Shown here: in pieces, positions 25,309-34,451 of the stretch | Position numbering within the stretch: position 1 is the first letter of the stretch | How the letters are laid out: each line of letters starts with the position of its first letter | From: Acidobacteriota bacterium | GTDB lineage: Bacteria > Acidobacteriota > UBA4820 | DNA length: 64,000 nt | Direction: 5' to 3' | Assembly (NCBI GenBank): GCA_029559035.1 | Contig: JAKQCT010000055.1 | Coordinates: 23,450 to 87,449 of the forward strand | The notes under the pieces: generated by a model | Told to the model about the DNA's origin: nothing | Database searches by the model: none | What the model saw: the letters and a program-made list of their open reading frames with translations, nothing else | Program-made: the position numbers and the translations under genes

Positions 25309-25896
25309 ATGGCCGAAATCCTAACCAGAAGGCAGATAGGAAAGCTTCCAATCGTTCCCTACCCGAGGATCAGGAAAGAGCTTCAGACGGGGGATATGTT
25401 GTTCGCATCGGGCAACTATGTGATCTCGAAGCTGATAAGGAAATTCACGAAGTCCCCGTGGAGCCATGTCGGGATAATCTTCCCCGTCAAGTCGCCCGGC
25501 GGCGCCCTCCTTCTTGAGAGCGTCGAAGACAAGGGGGTCAACTTCCTCCCCATGGGCCGCTACCTGACCGACTACTACAGGGGGAGGCCTTACAACGGCA
25601 TCCTCGCCGTCGCCAGGGTAAGGAACCTCAAAAAGAAGCATGTCGAAGAGCTTTCCAAGTTCGGCATCAAAGAGCTTGCCCGCCCCTACGACCGCGACGA
25701 GATAATCAAGATCGTCGCCCGGATAATGGCCGGAATGGGCAAAAAGGAGCGCGACCGGGAGTACATCTGCTCCGAGCTGGTCTATGAGTGCTTTTTAAGA
25801 GCCGGGATAGAATTCAAGTACGACAAGAGGGGGTTTATTAGCCCCGCGAATATTTGGGAAGATGAGAGGGTGGAGATGGTGGGGAGGGTGCTGTGA
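25309..25896 (+). CDS. YiiX-like permuted papain-fold protein
   Basis: 195 residues. It has the circularly permuted NlpC/P60-like layout: LQTGDMLFASGNYVISKLIR and SPWSHVGIIF with the catalytic His come first, and REYICSELVYECF with the catalytic Cys comes last. Members cleave peptide or amide bonds, often near peptidoglycan or lipids; the substrate is unknown. No signal peptide is visible. AAAGGAGG precedes the ATG. It is the last GC-rich, host-like gene before the AT-richer island. Confidence 0.82.
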   Translation: MAEILTRRQIGKLPIVPYPRIRKELQTGDMLFASGNYVISKLIRKFTKSPWSHVGIIFPVKSPGGALLLESVEDKGVNFLPMGRYLTDYYRGRPYNGILAVARVRNLKKKHVEELSKFGIKELARPYDRDEIIKIVARIMAGMGKKERDREYICSELVYECFLRAGIEFKYDKRGFISPANIWEDERVEMVGRVL

Positions 25897-25982
25897 AAGA
25901 AGAGAAGAGGTGGAAAAAGAGAGTGGGGAGGGTGGGGTGACTTGCATTTCTTTCATTGAGGCACTATATTTAGGTTGCCAGC

Positions 25983-26030
25983 GCTGGTTGGGCCGTGCCC
26001 CAATAACCGGCGTTGTGCGATGCAACCAGC
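25983..26030. repeat. Cruciform-like inverted repeat at island edge
   Basis: GCTGGTTG (25983-25990) and CAACCAGC (26023-26030) are perfect complements. Inside are two smaller hairpins (TTGGG..CCCAA and GTTG..CAAC). It sits where base composition changes from GC-rich to AT-rich. Confidence 0.5.
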
Positions 26031-26127
26031 CCGGTGGTTGACGTCTCCTTTTTAAAACAGATAAATTGGTGGAGCGCGGATTGCCACAGGTTGAGTGCTA
26101 TATTGTTCATGAAAGGAGAAGTTGGTC

Positions 26128-26340
26128 ATGGATAATGACGATCTTTCAAAGAAGCCGCCGAAAAAAGGGGAGCTTGTGAATCACGATGCTCTCAAGATAG
26201 GCATTCCATTGCCAGAGCTTCTAAAGATGACTCTGCCCGAGGGGGCAGAGTTCATAGGGATTTATGATAATGTTGAAGAAGCAAAGAAGGCGATTGAGGA
26301 GGCGGAGGAAGCAGAGGTAAAAGGTGAAGATAGGGAATAA
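26128..26340 (+). CDS. Unknown 70-aa acidic protein
   Basis: I chose the ATG at 26128, ten bases after GAAAGGAG; a TTG two codons earlier is also possible. Lys-rich N-terminus, a central IGIPLPELLKMTLPEG segment, and a Glu/Ala-rich helix at the end (EEAKKAIEEAEEAEV). No family recognised. It stands at the left end of the restriction/Pycsar island. Confidence 0.55.
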   Translation: MDNDDLSKKPPKKGELVNHDALKIGIPLPELLKMTLPEGAEFIGIYDNVEEAKKAIEEAEEAEVKGEDRE

Positions 26341-26432
26341 TACCAAGGTGGCTGCCCAGATGAGGGATATAATAAGTGAGGAAAGGGAATCTCGTTGAAT
26401 GAGTTTACTTTAAATGGCAGAATAAAGCCCTA

Positions 26433-27473
26433 ATGAACAAGGACATGGAGAAAATGGTCAGTAAATCAAAAAAAGAAGAGATTCCGAGAAAAACAAATAA
26501 GAAAGACCTGCTGGAAAATCAGGTAAAAGATCCTCTTTTCAGTCAAAATCTTCCTATCGTCAAGGATTTTAAAAAATCAGAATCGGTGGTTGTCTTTCCC
26601 GGTGATTGTCTGGACTTGTTGAAAACTATCCCGAACGAATCTCTCCAACTGGTCGTCACCTCACCGCCTTATAATATCGGCAAGGAATACGAAAAGAAGT
26701 TACATTTGGACTCGTATGTTGAGCAACAAGCAAAGGTGATCTCCGAATGCGTCCGCGCCCTTTCCCACAAAGGCAGCATTTGCTGGCAAGTCGGCAATTA
26801 CGTTGATAATGGGTCAATAGTTCCCTTGGACACGATCCTTTATCCGATTTTCTCCAAGCTAAATCTGAAGATGAGAAATCGTATCATCTGGCATTTTGAA
26901 CACGGCCTTCATTGCAGTCGAAGGTTTTCTGGAAGGTACGAGACGATTATCTGGTTTACGAAATCCGACGATTACTTCTTCAATCTTGATGAAGTGCGGG
27001 TTCCTCAAAAATACCCTGGTAAAAAATACTTCAAAGGACCAAAAGCCGGAGAGTATTCCTGCAATCCATTAGGCAAGAACCCTGGCGATCTATGGATTAT
27101 CCCGAATGTAAAGAGCAACCATGTAGAGAAAACAGACCATCCCTGTCAGTTTCCAGTTGCCTTAATAGAGAGGTTAGTTCTTTCTCTAACAAAAGAGAAA
27201 GATTGGGTCTTTGATCCATTCCTCGGGACCGGAACCACGATAGTTGCTGCCCTACGCCACGGACGAAAGGGCGCGGGTGCCGAAAAGGTTTCTAAGTATG
27301 TTGATCTCTCAATTCAGAGAATTAAAAAGGAACTGGACGGTACATTGATAACCCGCCCATTGGACAAGCCGATCTATGACCCATACGAGGCCGGCAACAG
27401 TCTTACTTCCGCGCCTTGGATAAAGAGCGAACCAAAAAGCAAATATGAAGTTGGACTGAAATCCAGGAAATAG
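26433..27473 (+). CDS. Type II DNA methyltransferase, probably N4-cytosine
   Basis: 346 residues. Motif IV, TSPPYN (about 76-81), comes before motif I, DPFLGTGTTIVAA (about 261-273), the order of the beta class of amino-methyltransferases. TSPPY rather than DPPY favours N4-cytosine over N6-adenine. The basic N-terminal 40 residues are not part of the catalytic core. It ends eight bases before the BglII/BstYI-like nuclease gene and should protect the host from it. AT-rich compared with flanking core genes, hence probably acquired. Confidence 0.9.
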   Translation: MNKDMEKMVSKSKKEEIPRKTNKKDLLENQVKDPLFSQNLPIVKDFKKSESVVVFPGDCLDLLKTIPNESLQLVVTSPPYNIGKEYEKKLHLDSYVEQQAKVISECVRALSHKGSICWQVGNYVDNGSIVPLDTILYPIFSKLNLKMRNRIIWHFEHGLHCSRRFSGRYETIIWFTKSDDYFFNLDEVRVPQKYPGKKYFKGPKAGEYSCNPLGKNPGDLWIIPNVKSNHVEKTDHPCQFPVALIERLVLSLTKEKDWVFDPFLGTGTTIVAALRHGRKGAGAEKVSKYVDLSIQRIKKELDGTLITRPLDKPIYDPYEAGNSLTSAPWIKSEPKSKYEVGLKSRK

Positions 27474-27481
27474 GGGGAAGC

Positions 27482-28093
27482 ATGAAGATTGCTGAAACAT
27501 ACTCTCATTTGAATGGTCTGGAATTCCTGATTGTCCACAAGCCGAAGCTCTGGCAAGAAATTCAGTCTGTTATTAAAGCGGTGGATGCAGAGAAATGCCG
27601 TACCAAAGTTTCTAAAGAAAAAACAATGCGCGGCAAGATATTATACAGCCCTATTGATATGAATGGCGCCTTTAAGAAACATCTTCGAAAACAATCGTGG
27701 GAGGAAAGCCGAGTAAGCTATTGGGTCACGAAAAGTGAAAAGTTGATCCGCAAAACCCTTACCATGACAGCCAAAGAACAGAAGCAAGAAATCGAAGCCG
27801 CTGGGGAAACAGCGATCTTCAGCTACAACCAGACTGACTTTGTAAAAGACCGGGTAGCGATTGAAGTTCAATTCGGGAAGTATGCTTTCGTGGCTTACGA
27901 TCTTTTTGTTAAGCATCTCGCATTCTATGTTAGCGATAATATTGATGTCGGGATTGAGATTCTTCCCATGAAATCTCTTCAAAGTCAAATGAGTTCCGGC
28001 GTTGCCTACTATGAAGGCGAATTCTATAATGTCGTTCGACAAGGCCGTGGCGTCCCGGCCGTGCCGCTTGTAATAATAGGGATTGAGGCGTGA
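27482..28093 (+). CDS. BglII/BstYI-family type II restriction endonuclease
   Basis: 203 residues. The catalytic signature is D119-x8-E128-V-Q130 within QTDFVKDRVAIEVQFGKYAF, the Asp/Glu-x-Gln arrangement of BglII and BstYI rather than the common Glu-x-Lys. Downstream YDLFVKHLAFYVSDNIDVG and the C-terminal GRGVPAVPLVIIGIEA also fit this family. Expected target is AGATCT or a relaxed RGATCY-like site, by family analogy. AGATCT occurs many times in this window, so the sites must be methylated if the enzyme is active. GGGGGAAGC precedes the ATG; translation probably follows that of the methyltransferase. Confidence 0.88.
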   Translation: MKIAETYSHLNGLEFLIVHKPKLWQEIQSVIKAVDAEKCRTKVSKEKTMRGKILYSPIDMNGAFKKHLRKQSWEESRVSYWVTKSEKLIRKTLTMTAKEQKQEIEAAGETAIFSYNQTDFVKDRVAIEVQFGKYAFVAYDLFVKHLAFYVSDNIDVGIEILPMKSLQSQMSSGVAYYEGEFYNVVRQGRGVPAVPLVIIGIEA

Positions 28094-28149
28094 GGGCAAG
28101 GGAATGATTATGGTTCAAATAGCAAAAAGCAATGAAGGTAACGAGATAA

Positions 28150-29091
28150 ATGGATAAAGAGAATTCAATCGGTACAAATAGCTTGCTCCCAAGATTTCAA
28201 GGCGACAGCGGTGGCACAATTCTTACCGAAGTGCTCTGCAATCAAATTCTGATAAGAGGAGAAGTCTCTGTATGCGAGGAATTCAAAAAATCCATTGAAC
28301 TTCTTGAACTTAATAATGGCGATACTCTGATAAAGCAAGACGGGGCTGACAATAAGCTATATTTTATTCTGAGCGGTTCTTTCACTATTGTAGTCAACGG
28401 TAGAGAAATCGCAATAAGAGTACCAGGGCAACATGTTGGTGAAATGGCATTGATCGACCCCACTTCCAGACGCAGTGCATCTGTTATTGCACGGGAAGCT
28501 TCAGTTGTTGCATCAATCAACGAAGAACAATTTTCGATAGTAGCTAATAACTACCCGCAAGTATGGCGCAGAATAGCAGTGGAGTTGTCGAGTCGCCTGA
28601 AGCAGAGGAATAGATTTATAGAACCACCACGAAACCAACCAGTTGTATTTATCGGAAGTTCATCGGAAAGTTTGGATATAGCGCGAGAGATACATAATCT
28701 GTTTGAACATGATTCTTTTGTTGTTGATGTGTGGACAAGCGGTATTTTTATGCCATCAGCCACATCGATCGAAAGCCTTGTTGACGCCCTTAAGCGATCA
28801 GACTTTGGCGTTATAATTTTTAACCCGGATGATATTATACAATCAAGGGATGAAACAACAGTGGGGCCAAGAGACAATGTTGTGTTTGAATTAGGTTTGT
28901 TTATTGGGCATCTCGGTAGAGAAAGAACATTTTTTGTTGTACCAAGAGGAAAGGATATAAAGATACCCACGGATTTACTAGGCGTAAAGCCACTTGAATA
29001 TGCAGAAGGCACAACTGACACTCTAAAATCAAGAATAGGCCCGCTTTCAAATGAATTAAGAAAACTGATTAATGAGAAAGGACCAAGATAA
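28150..29091 (+). CDS. pycTIR: Pycsar effector: cyclic-nucleotide-binding/TIR protein
   Basis: 313 residues. Residues about 45-150 form a cyclic-nucleotide-binding domain with LYFILSGSFTIVV and the phosphate-binding cassette GEMALIDPTSRRSAS (98-112). Residues about 164-290 are a TIR-like domain of the CAP12/STING-TIR type: VVFIGSSSESLDIA, VDVWTSGIF and GPRDNVVFELGLFIGHLGR, with Glu247 as the likely NAD-cleaving residue. In Pycsar systems, cCMP or cUMP made during phage infection activates such an effector, which depletes NAD+. The stop codon abuts the ATG of the cyclase. Confidence 0.9.
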   Translation: MDKENSIGTNSLLPRFQGDSGGTILTEVLCNQILIRGEVSVCEEFKKSIELLELNNGDTLIKQDGADNKLYFILSGSFTIVVNGREIAIRVPGQHVGEMALIDPTSRRSASVIAREASVVASINEEQFSIVANNYPQVWRRIAVELSSRLKQRNRFIEPPRNQPVVFIGSSSESLDIAREIHNLFEHDSFVVDVWTSGIFMPSATSIESLVDALKRSDFGVIIFNPDDIIQSRDETTVGPRDNVVFELGLFIGHLGRERTFFVVPRGKDIKIPTDLLGVKPLEYAEGTTDTLKSRIGPLSNELRKLINEKGPR

Positions 29092-29790
29092 ATGAAAACT
29101 TTAACTGAAATTGAAGCGGGAATAGTTGAAATTCTTAAAACTCAATGGAAGCGAAGAAATGGCCAGAAAGTCCCTGAAGCAGAGGACATCAAGTTAGGGA
29201 ATGATGCTGTGGAAATAGAGGGTACTGTCCTCTATGCTGATTTGGAAGATTCAACGGGGCTTGTCTTGGGCTATAAAGACTGGTTCGCAGCGGAAGTATA
29301 TAAGTGCTATTTAATGTCAGCATGCGAATTAATAAAAAATAACGGGGGGGTCATTACTGCTTTTGATGGGGATCGTGTTATGGCGGTTTTCATCGGGAAT
29401 ACAAAGAATTCCGATGCTGCAAAATGTGCTTTGCAGATTAATTATATTGTTCAAAAGGTTATCAACGTTAAATTGCAAGAACACTTCAAGAGCACAGCAT
29501 TTCAGCTTAATCAAGCCGTTGGTATTGATATGAGCAATCTTTTCATCGCAAAAACAGGTATTAGAGGTTCCAATGACTTAGTCTGGGTAGGGAGAGCTGC
29601 TAACTTTGCGGCGAAGCTATGCAGCTTAAGGGAAGGGCTTTTCAATAGCTATATTACAGAGGAAGTTTTTAACCGACTTATGGATCAGGTAAAATATGGA
29701 GAGGAGCCGAAACGCCTTATGTGGGATAAGGTAATGTGGCGACAGAGAGGAATTGCTGTCTACAGATCTTCTTGGACCTGGGCACCATGA
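29092..29790 (+). CDS. pycC: Pycsar nucleotidyl cyclase
   Basis: 232 residues, a single class III cyclase domain. Metal-binding residues are visible in LYADLEDSTG (Asp50) and FDGDRVMAVF (Asp94). DLVWVGRAANFAAKL near residue 165-178 is the form seen in pyrimidine cyclases of Pycsar, as I remember them. The protein should make cCMP or cUMP when triggered by phage; CTP versus UTP preference cannot be read safely. The gene begins directly after the effector stop (no gap), so the two are one translational unit. Confidence 0.88.
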   Translation: MKTLTEIEAGIVEILKTQWKRRNGQKVPEAEDIKLGNDAVEIEGTVLYADLEDSTGLVLGYKDWFAAEVYKCYLMSACELIKNNGGVITAFDGDRVMAVFIGNTKNSDAAKCALQINYIVQKVINVKLQEHFKSTAFQLNQAVGIDMSNLFIAKTGIRGSNDLVWVGRAANFAAKLCSLREGLFNSYITEEVFNRLMDQVKYGEEPKRLMWDKVMWRQRGIAVYRSSWTWAP

Positions 29791-29898
29791 TAAAAATATC
29801 CAATATAGTAGGTCTACATACCACTTTCTATTATCCCTTCTTGATAAATTCCTTTTCCTATGTATGAGACTATTTGTTTTAACAAGGAGATAGAGTAA

Positions 29899-30597
<699 letters not shown>

Positions 30598-30635
30598 ATC
30601 ATATACCAAGATCACTCGCTTCAGCCGGAGCCCCC

Positions 30636-31349
30636 ATGTCTCTTCCCCTCTCTCCTTCTCAAAAATCCCTCATCCTCCGTGTCATTAACTGTTTCGAGAC
30701 GGGTTCGCCTGAGGGGAACTATTCGGCTCTTTCGATCTACGCGGACGGGCCGCACGGGATCAGGCAGATAACCTACGGGCGGTCTCAGGTGACGGAGTAC
30801 GGGAACCTGAAAAGGCTGGTTTCCCTCTATGTGAAGGGGAAGGGGATCTTCGCCGGAGAGCTTGGGAAGTATCTCGGCGACATCGGGAGCGTCCCCCTGG
30901 TTGACGACAAGGGGTTCAAGGCGCTTCTCCGTTCTGCGGGGAGGAAGGACCCGGTGATGGCGAAGGTGCAGGACGCCTTTTTCGAGGATGCCTATTTCAA
31001 GCCCGCGCTGAAGTGGGCATCTAAAGCCAACTGCTTGGCTTTTAGGACACAGCGAGGACTCTGTCCCGAGCGGGTCACCCTCTACGATTCGTTCATCCAC
31101 AGCGGCTCCATCCTGAAGGTCATAAGGAGGAAGTTCCCCGAAGTTCCCCCGTCGAAGGGCGGGAAGGAGAAGCCCTGGATACAAGCCTATGTGAAGGCCA
31201 GGCACGAATGGCTGCTCGGAAGCAGGAAGAAGTTCGTGAGAGCCTCTTCGTACCGGACGAAGGACCTTATGAAGATGATCGAGGATAAGAACTGGAACCT
31301 CGACAAACTGCCACTCATAGCCAACGGAATAGAAGTTTATCCGGAGTAG
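30636..31349 (+). CDS. Chitosanase-like glycoside hydrolase (GH46/GH80 type)
   Basis: 237 residues, no signal peptide. The N-terminal part has the chitosanase pattern: CFETGSPEGNYSALSIYADG, with Glu21 and Asp37 as the likely acid/base pair, then ITYGRSQVTEYGNLKRLV. FEDAYFKPALKWA, TLYDSFIHSGS and WIQAYVKARHEWL also fit. Chitosanase-fold enzymes cut beta-1,4-linked glucosamine chains; phage and effector relatives may attack cell walls. Residues about 128-145 (KANCLAFRTQRGL) look unlike the family and may carry compensating frameshifts. GC-rich, unlike the Pycsar genes before it. Confidence 0.75.
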   Translation: MSLPLSPSQKSLILRVINCFETGSPEGNYSALSIYADGPHGIRQITYGRSQVTEYGNLKRLVSLYVKGKGIFAGELGKYLGDIGSVPLVDDKGFKALLRSAGRKDPVMAKVQDAFFEDAYFKPALKWASKANCLAFRTQRGLCPERVTLYDSFIHSGSILKVIRRKFPEVPPSKGGKEKPWIQAYVKARHEWLLGSRKKFVRASSYRTKDLMKMIEDKNWNLDKLPLIANGIEVYPE

Positions 31350-31903
31350 AAAATCCCTCCCGACGGCGCATTGAATCGCACTTTGCGGCGCAAGGTGTCT
31401 TGCCCCGCCTCAGGCAATTCTACTGCGCCATTCTTTATGAAAGGGAGGAGCTCCCTCTTGACATTTCTCCTTCTCTTGTTTTATTGTTAAAACTCATCAG
31501 GAAGAAATCTCATCGCGTTTCACGAACGCAACAATATGGGGTTCTAGGGCGTTGTTTCGGGGGTGTCGGTGGTGTTTGGGGAGCCAGCCAGGCAAAATCC
31601 GGCTGAAAAATCGTCAACTCGTGTAAATCTTCTGTTAAAAGGGAATATTCACGCCTCAAGTTGCGAAGAAAAAGGGATGATTTTCCTTGTTCCGGCGGGA
31701 ACAGGGCTATACTTTGGGAAATGTTTCCGCGTTGACGAGGGGATTTCCGCTTTTTGCCGGAAAGATCTTGAAATAGCGAAGGGAACCCGGGAAAACTTCC
31801 GGCCGGGGTGCCGTGTTTCCGTCGCAATTTGCCGTCCTTGTCGTGATTTTCGCCGTGTTCACGGTTTTTTTGTCCGTTTTCACTTGACCTAAAGGAGGTT
31901 CGA
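31350..31903. other. Gene-free stretch with a possible promoter
   Basis: 554 bp with no supportable gene. AGGGAG-GAG-CTCCCT (31442-31456) is a small hairpin next to TTGACA at 31458-31463. The likely -10, TTATTG at 31481, is poor. ORFs of about 100 codons here have no protein-like character. Confidence 0.5.
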
Positions 31904-32587
31904 ATGAGATTACCGGCACTTTCACTGAGCGGGGACACTTTGTTGAGGACCTACGGCGTCTATCACCTGACAAGACTCAAGGCAGACAAGGCAATGAAGG
32001 AGATGGTCGCCGCCTTTGAACAGTCGCAGGATCGCCTGAAGCAACGGATAGAGGCATACAAGGCGGCGGAGGCTTCGGCGATGACGGCGATGGCGGTAAG
32101 GGACGGCGAGGATGCCGCGTTCGACGACGCGGTGGGACAGCTCGCCCTCGACATACTGAAGATAACGGGGAACAGCAAGAAGGCCCCCCTTTACCTTAAA
32201 TATTTCCCCGACGGCATGACGGCGATAGTGGGCGCGCCCCTTGAATCCGAGCTTCAGAAGGCGAGCGTTATCCTTGCGAAGCTGGCCGAAGAGGAAGATC
32301 CTGCCGTTGCCGCGCACGCCGGGCCGATCAGGACGGCGCTTGAAGCTCTCGCCACCGCCATTGATACCCACAAGGGCGCGATGGAAGTGGAGATGCAGAC
32401 TTACGGGATGCTCCAGACCGAAAAGGTGAACTGGCTGGACCAGTACAAGAAGAACTACCGCGACCTGACGAGGCTTTTCTACAAGACGCCCAAGAAGGCC
32501 GATACCTATTTCAAACCCGCCGCAAAAGGCGACAAAGCCGAGAAAGAGGCAAAGAAGGAAGGCGCGCCAGTTGCGGCGAAGACGTAA
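31904..32587 (+). CDS. Unknown helical protein, 227 aa
   Basis: Preceded by a strong AAAGGAGG. Nearly all-helical prediction: long Ala/Lys/Glu-rich segments (AFEQSQDRLKQRIEAYKAAE, LAEEEDPAVAAHAGPIRTAL) with no signal peptide or membrane helix. The C-terminal 35 residues are Lys/Ala-rich and probably disordered. GC-rich. No family recognised. It is followed by a copy of the dispersed repeat and a strong terminator. Confidence 0.65.
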   Translation: MRLPALSLSGDTLLRTYGVYHLTRLKADKAMKEMVAAFEQSQDRLKQRIEAYKAAEASAMTAMAVRDGEDAAFDDAVGQLALDILKITGNSKKAPLYLKYFPDGMTAIVGAPLESELQKASVILAKLAEEEDPAVAAHAGPIRTALEALATAIDTHKGAMEVEMQTYGMLQTEKVNWLDQYKKNYRDLTRLFYKTPKKADTYFKPAAKGDKAEKEAKKEGAPVAAKT

Positions 32588-32602
32588 GGCGCTTCGCTTC
32601 CC

Positions 32603-32716
32603 AAAGAGGAGGGCGATCCTCTCTCCTCTTAGGCGCTCTGCTCGCATGCTCGCGACGCTGAACTCCTCCCCGGCAGGGAATGTGCCATTGCGCGAAGTAA
32701 ATTCGACGCACGGCAC
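32603..32716 (+). repeat. Dispersed intergenic repeat, copy 2
   Basis: Partner of 9001-9115. Shares CCTCTTAGGCGCT, a TCGCA-GCTC block and CGCTGAAC in the same order. Confidence 0.55.
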
Positions 32717-32764
32717 GACATTTTATGCCCTGACGGGCAGGCTGATGGCTGAAGGCTGAAGATA

Positions 32765-32807
32765 CCCCCGCCCCGAAGCGAAAGCCCAAGGGCGGGGGAT
32801 TTTTTTT
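32765..32807 (+). terminator. Strong intrinsic terminator inside border repeat
   Basis: CCCCCGCCC (32765-32773) pairs perfectly with GGGCGGGGG (32790-32798), followed by A and eight T. The loop sequence GAAGCGAAAGCCCAA is repeated at 33430, but there the left arm is destroyed. Confidence 0.9.
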
Positions 32808-32824
32808 AATGGAAGGTATAGAAT
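32765..32824 (+). repeat. Cassette border repeat, copy A
   Basis: CCGAAGCGAAAGCCCAAGGG, a G-run and T-run, then GGAAGGTATAGAAT. Copies B (33429-33481) and C (34571-34584, short form) likewise stand just upstream of unrelated orphan genes. Confidence 0.7.
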
Positions 32825-32910
32825 ATTAAAGGATGGGGAGGGAAAAGAAAAATGATACATGGAACAAATCAAGAATTAAGTACAATCCTTAACCCTCTTG
32901 AGGGATCCTG

Positions 32911-33408
32911 ATGTCGATCCCTGATTTTGATCCAGAAGCCGAAGGTGCGATTTGCCGTTTTGACCTCCAGTTTGTTTTGCGGACAGGAGAGAATTCTCTC
33001 TTTCTAAAAGCGCTGTCAGATCTCTGGACATTAGCCATGTACAAGCTTCGAAAAGCAAACGGGTTATGCCTCTCTGAATCTGGCCCGGTTCTTTTTTCAA
33101 GTGACCAGGCAGTAAATGTTCTGGCTACGCTATCGGCCACGGATGAGACGATGAAGATGGCCATGTTTCAGGAGCCGTTCGGTTTCGGGCAGTCCGGCGC
33201 AATCGAGCGCGCATTTGCGAAGGTGTTTGGCGATGGCTTGTATACGAAATGGCTTATCACATTCGAGGATGGTCAGTTTGACCAATGCCTTGCTCTGATC
33301 GAGGCTGGCAGTGAACTACTCGTTCAGGCCAAGAACGGCCGGGGCAGAAGCAAGGACACCATCGCCCCCGGCAACGACCCCTGCCCGCCGAGGGATAAGG
33401 AGCATTAG
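32911..33408 (+). CDS. Orphan protein of unknown function, 165 aa
   Basis: Soluble, no signal peptide. Begins MSIPDFDPEAEGAICRFDLQ. It has mixed alpha/beta character with ENSLFLKALSDLWTLAMYKL and EDGQFDQCLALIEAGSELLV, and a polar tail (KNGRGRSKDTIAPGNDP). GAGGGATCC before the ATG is a usable ribosome site. Less GC-rich than the core genes. Its place between two border repeats makes it one of the array of exchangeable orphan genes; an immunity-type protein is possible but unproven. Confidence 0.55.
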   Translation: MSIPDFDPEAEGAICRFDLQFVLRTGENSLFLKALSDLWTLAMYKLRKANGLCLSESGPVLFSSDQAVNVLATLSATDETMKMAMFQEPFGFGQSGAIERAFAKVFGDGLYTKWLITFEDGQFDQCLALIEAGSELLVQAKNGRGRSKDTIAPGNDPCPPRDKEH

Positions 33409-33428
33409 GAAAATATGAACCCCACACA

Positions 33429-33481
33429 CCGAAGCGAAAGCCCAAGGGCGGGGGGGTTTTTTCCGGAGGAAGGTATAGAAT
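33429..33481 (+). repeat. Cassette border repeat, copy B
   Basis: Matches copy A from CCGAAGCGAAAGCCCAAGGG through GGAAGGTATAGAAT, but the C-rich left stem arm reads CCCACACAC, so the terminator hairpin is lost. Confidence 0.7.
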
Positions 33482-33509
33482 GAAAGAGGTGAGGAGAGAA
33501 AACGCTTAA

Positions 33510-33884
33510 ATGAGTCGCATCGTATCCGCCCTGTTATTGTTCTTACTTCTTTTTGGAGGACTGCCTTCCAATATGCAAGAAAATATTGAAAAGAAATATT
33601 GTTGGTGGCATCCAAAATTATTCTCCCTTATTTCTTCGGTTCTTGAGTTTATGTTCGGCCTTGGACTGCTCAGACTGATTCTTTTGATGCATGGCCTTGG
33701 GAGACTTAATACAGAGAACGGAATCATTCTAGGGATCGTGGGAATATTCTTTCTTGTTGAAGGCTTGATACGCATAGCTTCCACTCGTCACTTGAAAGTA
33801 ACGGCCTTCCCTTTCTTGCCGGTTCTTATTCTTATTAAAATCGCTGAAAGATATTATAAGCCAAAGGCCCCCCCATGCCCCTAG
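33510..33884 (+). CDS. Orphan membrane protein, 124 aa
   Basis: Four hydrophobic segments (about 5-18, 35-58, 70-90, 100-115) and short polar loops; the first may be a signal anchor. No family recognised. Starts 29 bases after border repeat B. Its last codons and TAG stop fall inside the conserved sequence that begins the next fragment (CCCCCCATGCCCCTAG), meaning the gene's 3' end is fused to the conserved block. Confidence 0.55.
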   Translation: MSRIVSALLLFLLLFGGLPSNMQENIEKKYCWWHPKLFSLISSVLEFMFGLGLLRLILLMHGLGRLNTENGIILGIVGIFFLVEGLIRIASTRHLKVTAFPFLPVLILIKIAERYYKPKAPPCP

Positions 33885-33937
33885 CTCTTCTCTCTCCTTC
33901 TTCTTTACTTTCGATCTCGGACGGTGACACGCCGGAA
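33868..33937 (+). repeat. Conserved fragment block, copy D
   Basis: CCCCCCATG-CCTCTA-like start, a pyrimidine-rich stretch, then ATCTCGGACGGTGACACGCC; repeated at 34383-34451. Confidence 0.75.
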
Positions 33938-33979
33938 CTTCACTTTATGGGGACTTCTTCGCCATCCGGTGAGACGTGA
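33875..33979 (+). pseudogene. 5' gene fragment, first copy (34 codons)
   Basis: ATG to TGA. It reads MPLALLSPSSLLSISDGDTP then diverges. The first 22 codons match the fragment at 34389 almost exactly. After GDTPE the two differ and both soon stop, as expected for repeated 5' ends of one small gene joined to different following sequence. Confidence 0.5.
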
Positions 33980-34398
33980 CGATAATCGGAATAATCCTGG
34001 TCGGTGTGTTTTTCCTGGGGATCGCGCAGCTCTTTACTCATCGCAAGGCACTGATATTTCGCTACATGAGCCGCCAGACATGCTATCGAGAGTGGTTGGC
34101 GCGATACGGCAAGGATCACAAGGTTCAGATCCAACGATATCTTCGCTGCTTTGGCGATTCATTCTTTGTCTCACCCACTATCCTCCACAAGCTTTCACCA
34201 GACGATGGTATTCTCGACTACTACCAGGAAGACTACAAAACTGGTGGACCAGATTTTCTTGAATGCAATTATTTCGCTCGTGCACTTCAATCCGAGTTCG
34301 GTTACGAAATAGAGGAAGAGGATGGAAATCTAACAATGGGGCAACTGTTCGAGAAGGTGACAAGAATCGAAAGACTTGGCGACCCCCCATGTCTCTAA
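33976..34398 (+). CDS. Orphan membrane-anchored protein, 140 aa
   Basis: GTG start, overlapping the fragment stop by four bases. One N-terminal membrane helix (IIGIILVGVFFLGIAQL), then a basic region and an acidic helical C-terminal part (PTILHKLSPDDGILDYYQED, TMGQLFEKVTRIE) that recalls the acyl-carrier-like DUF1493 fold, tentatively. As with the preceding orphan gene, its TAA stop lies inside the conserved block (CCCCCCATGTCTCTAA). Confidence 0.5.
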   Translation: MTIIGIILVGVFFLGIAQLFTHRKALIFRYMSRQTCYREWLARYGKDHKVQIQRYLRCFGDSFFVSPTILHKLSPDDGILDYYQEDYKTGGPDFLECNYFARALQSEFGYEIEEEDGNLTMGQLFEKVTRIERLGDPPCL

Positions 34399-34451
34399 TC
34401 CTTCTTTCTCCTTCTTCTTTATTGAGTATCTCGGACGGTGACACGCCTGAA
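34383..34451 (+). repeat. Conserved fragment block, copy E
   Basis: Second copy of block D, about 80% identical by eye over 69 bases; again it supplies the stop codon of the preceding unrelated gene. Confidence 0.75.

Larger units (their letters stand above)
32588..32910. other. Gap with dispersed repeat, terminator and border sequence
   Basis: No gene. In order it holds: dispersed repeat copy 2 (32603-32716), GGCTGAAG-type repeats (32740-32760), a strong terminator (32765-32807), and the border sequence shared with 33429-33481 and 34571-34584. Confidence 0.6.

Noticed and set aside
25983..26030. Integron attC site
   Set aside because: Stem architecture is suggestive, but paired core sites (RYYYAAC and GTTRRRY) in the right places are not found and no integrase is present.
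28150..29790. CBASS rather than Pycsar
   Set aside because: The synthase is a class III cyclase, not a CD-NTase, and the effector senses through a cyclic-nucleotide-binding domain, which is the Pycsar arrangement.
31563..31892. 109-codon ORF between the chitosanase-like and helical protein genes
   Set aside because: No ribosome site, odd composition and no protein-like hydrophobic pattern; the real start signal belongs to the gene at 31904.
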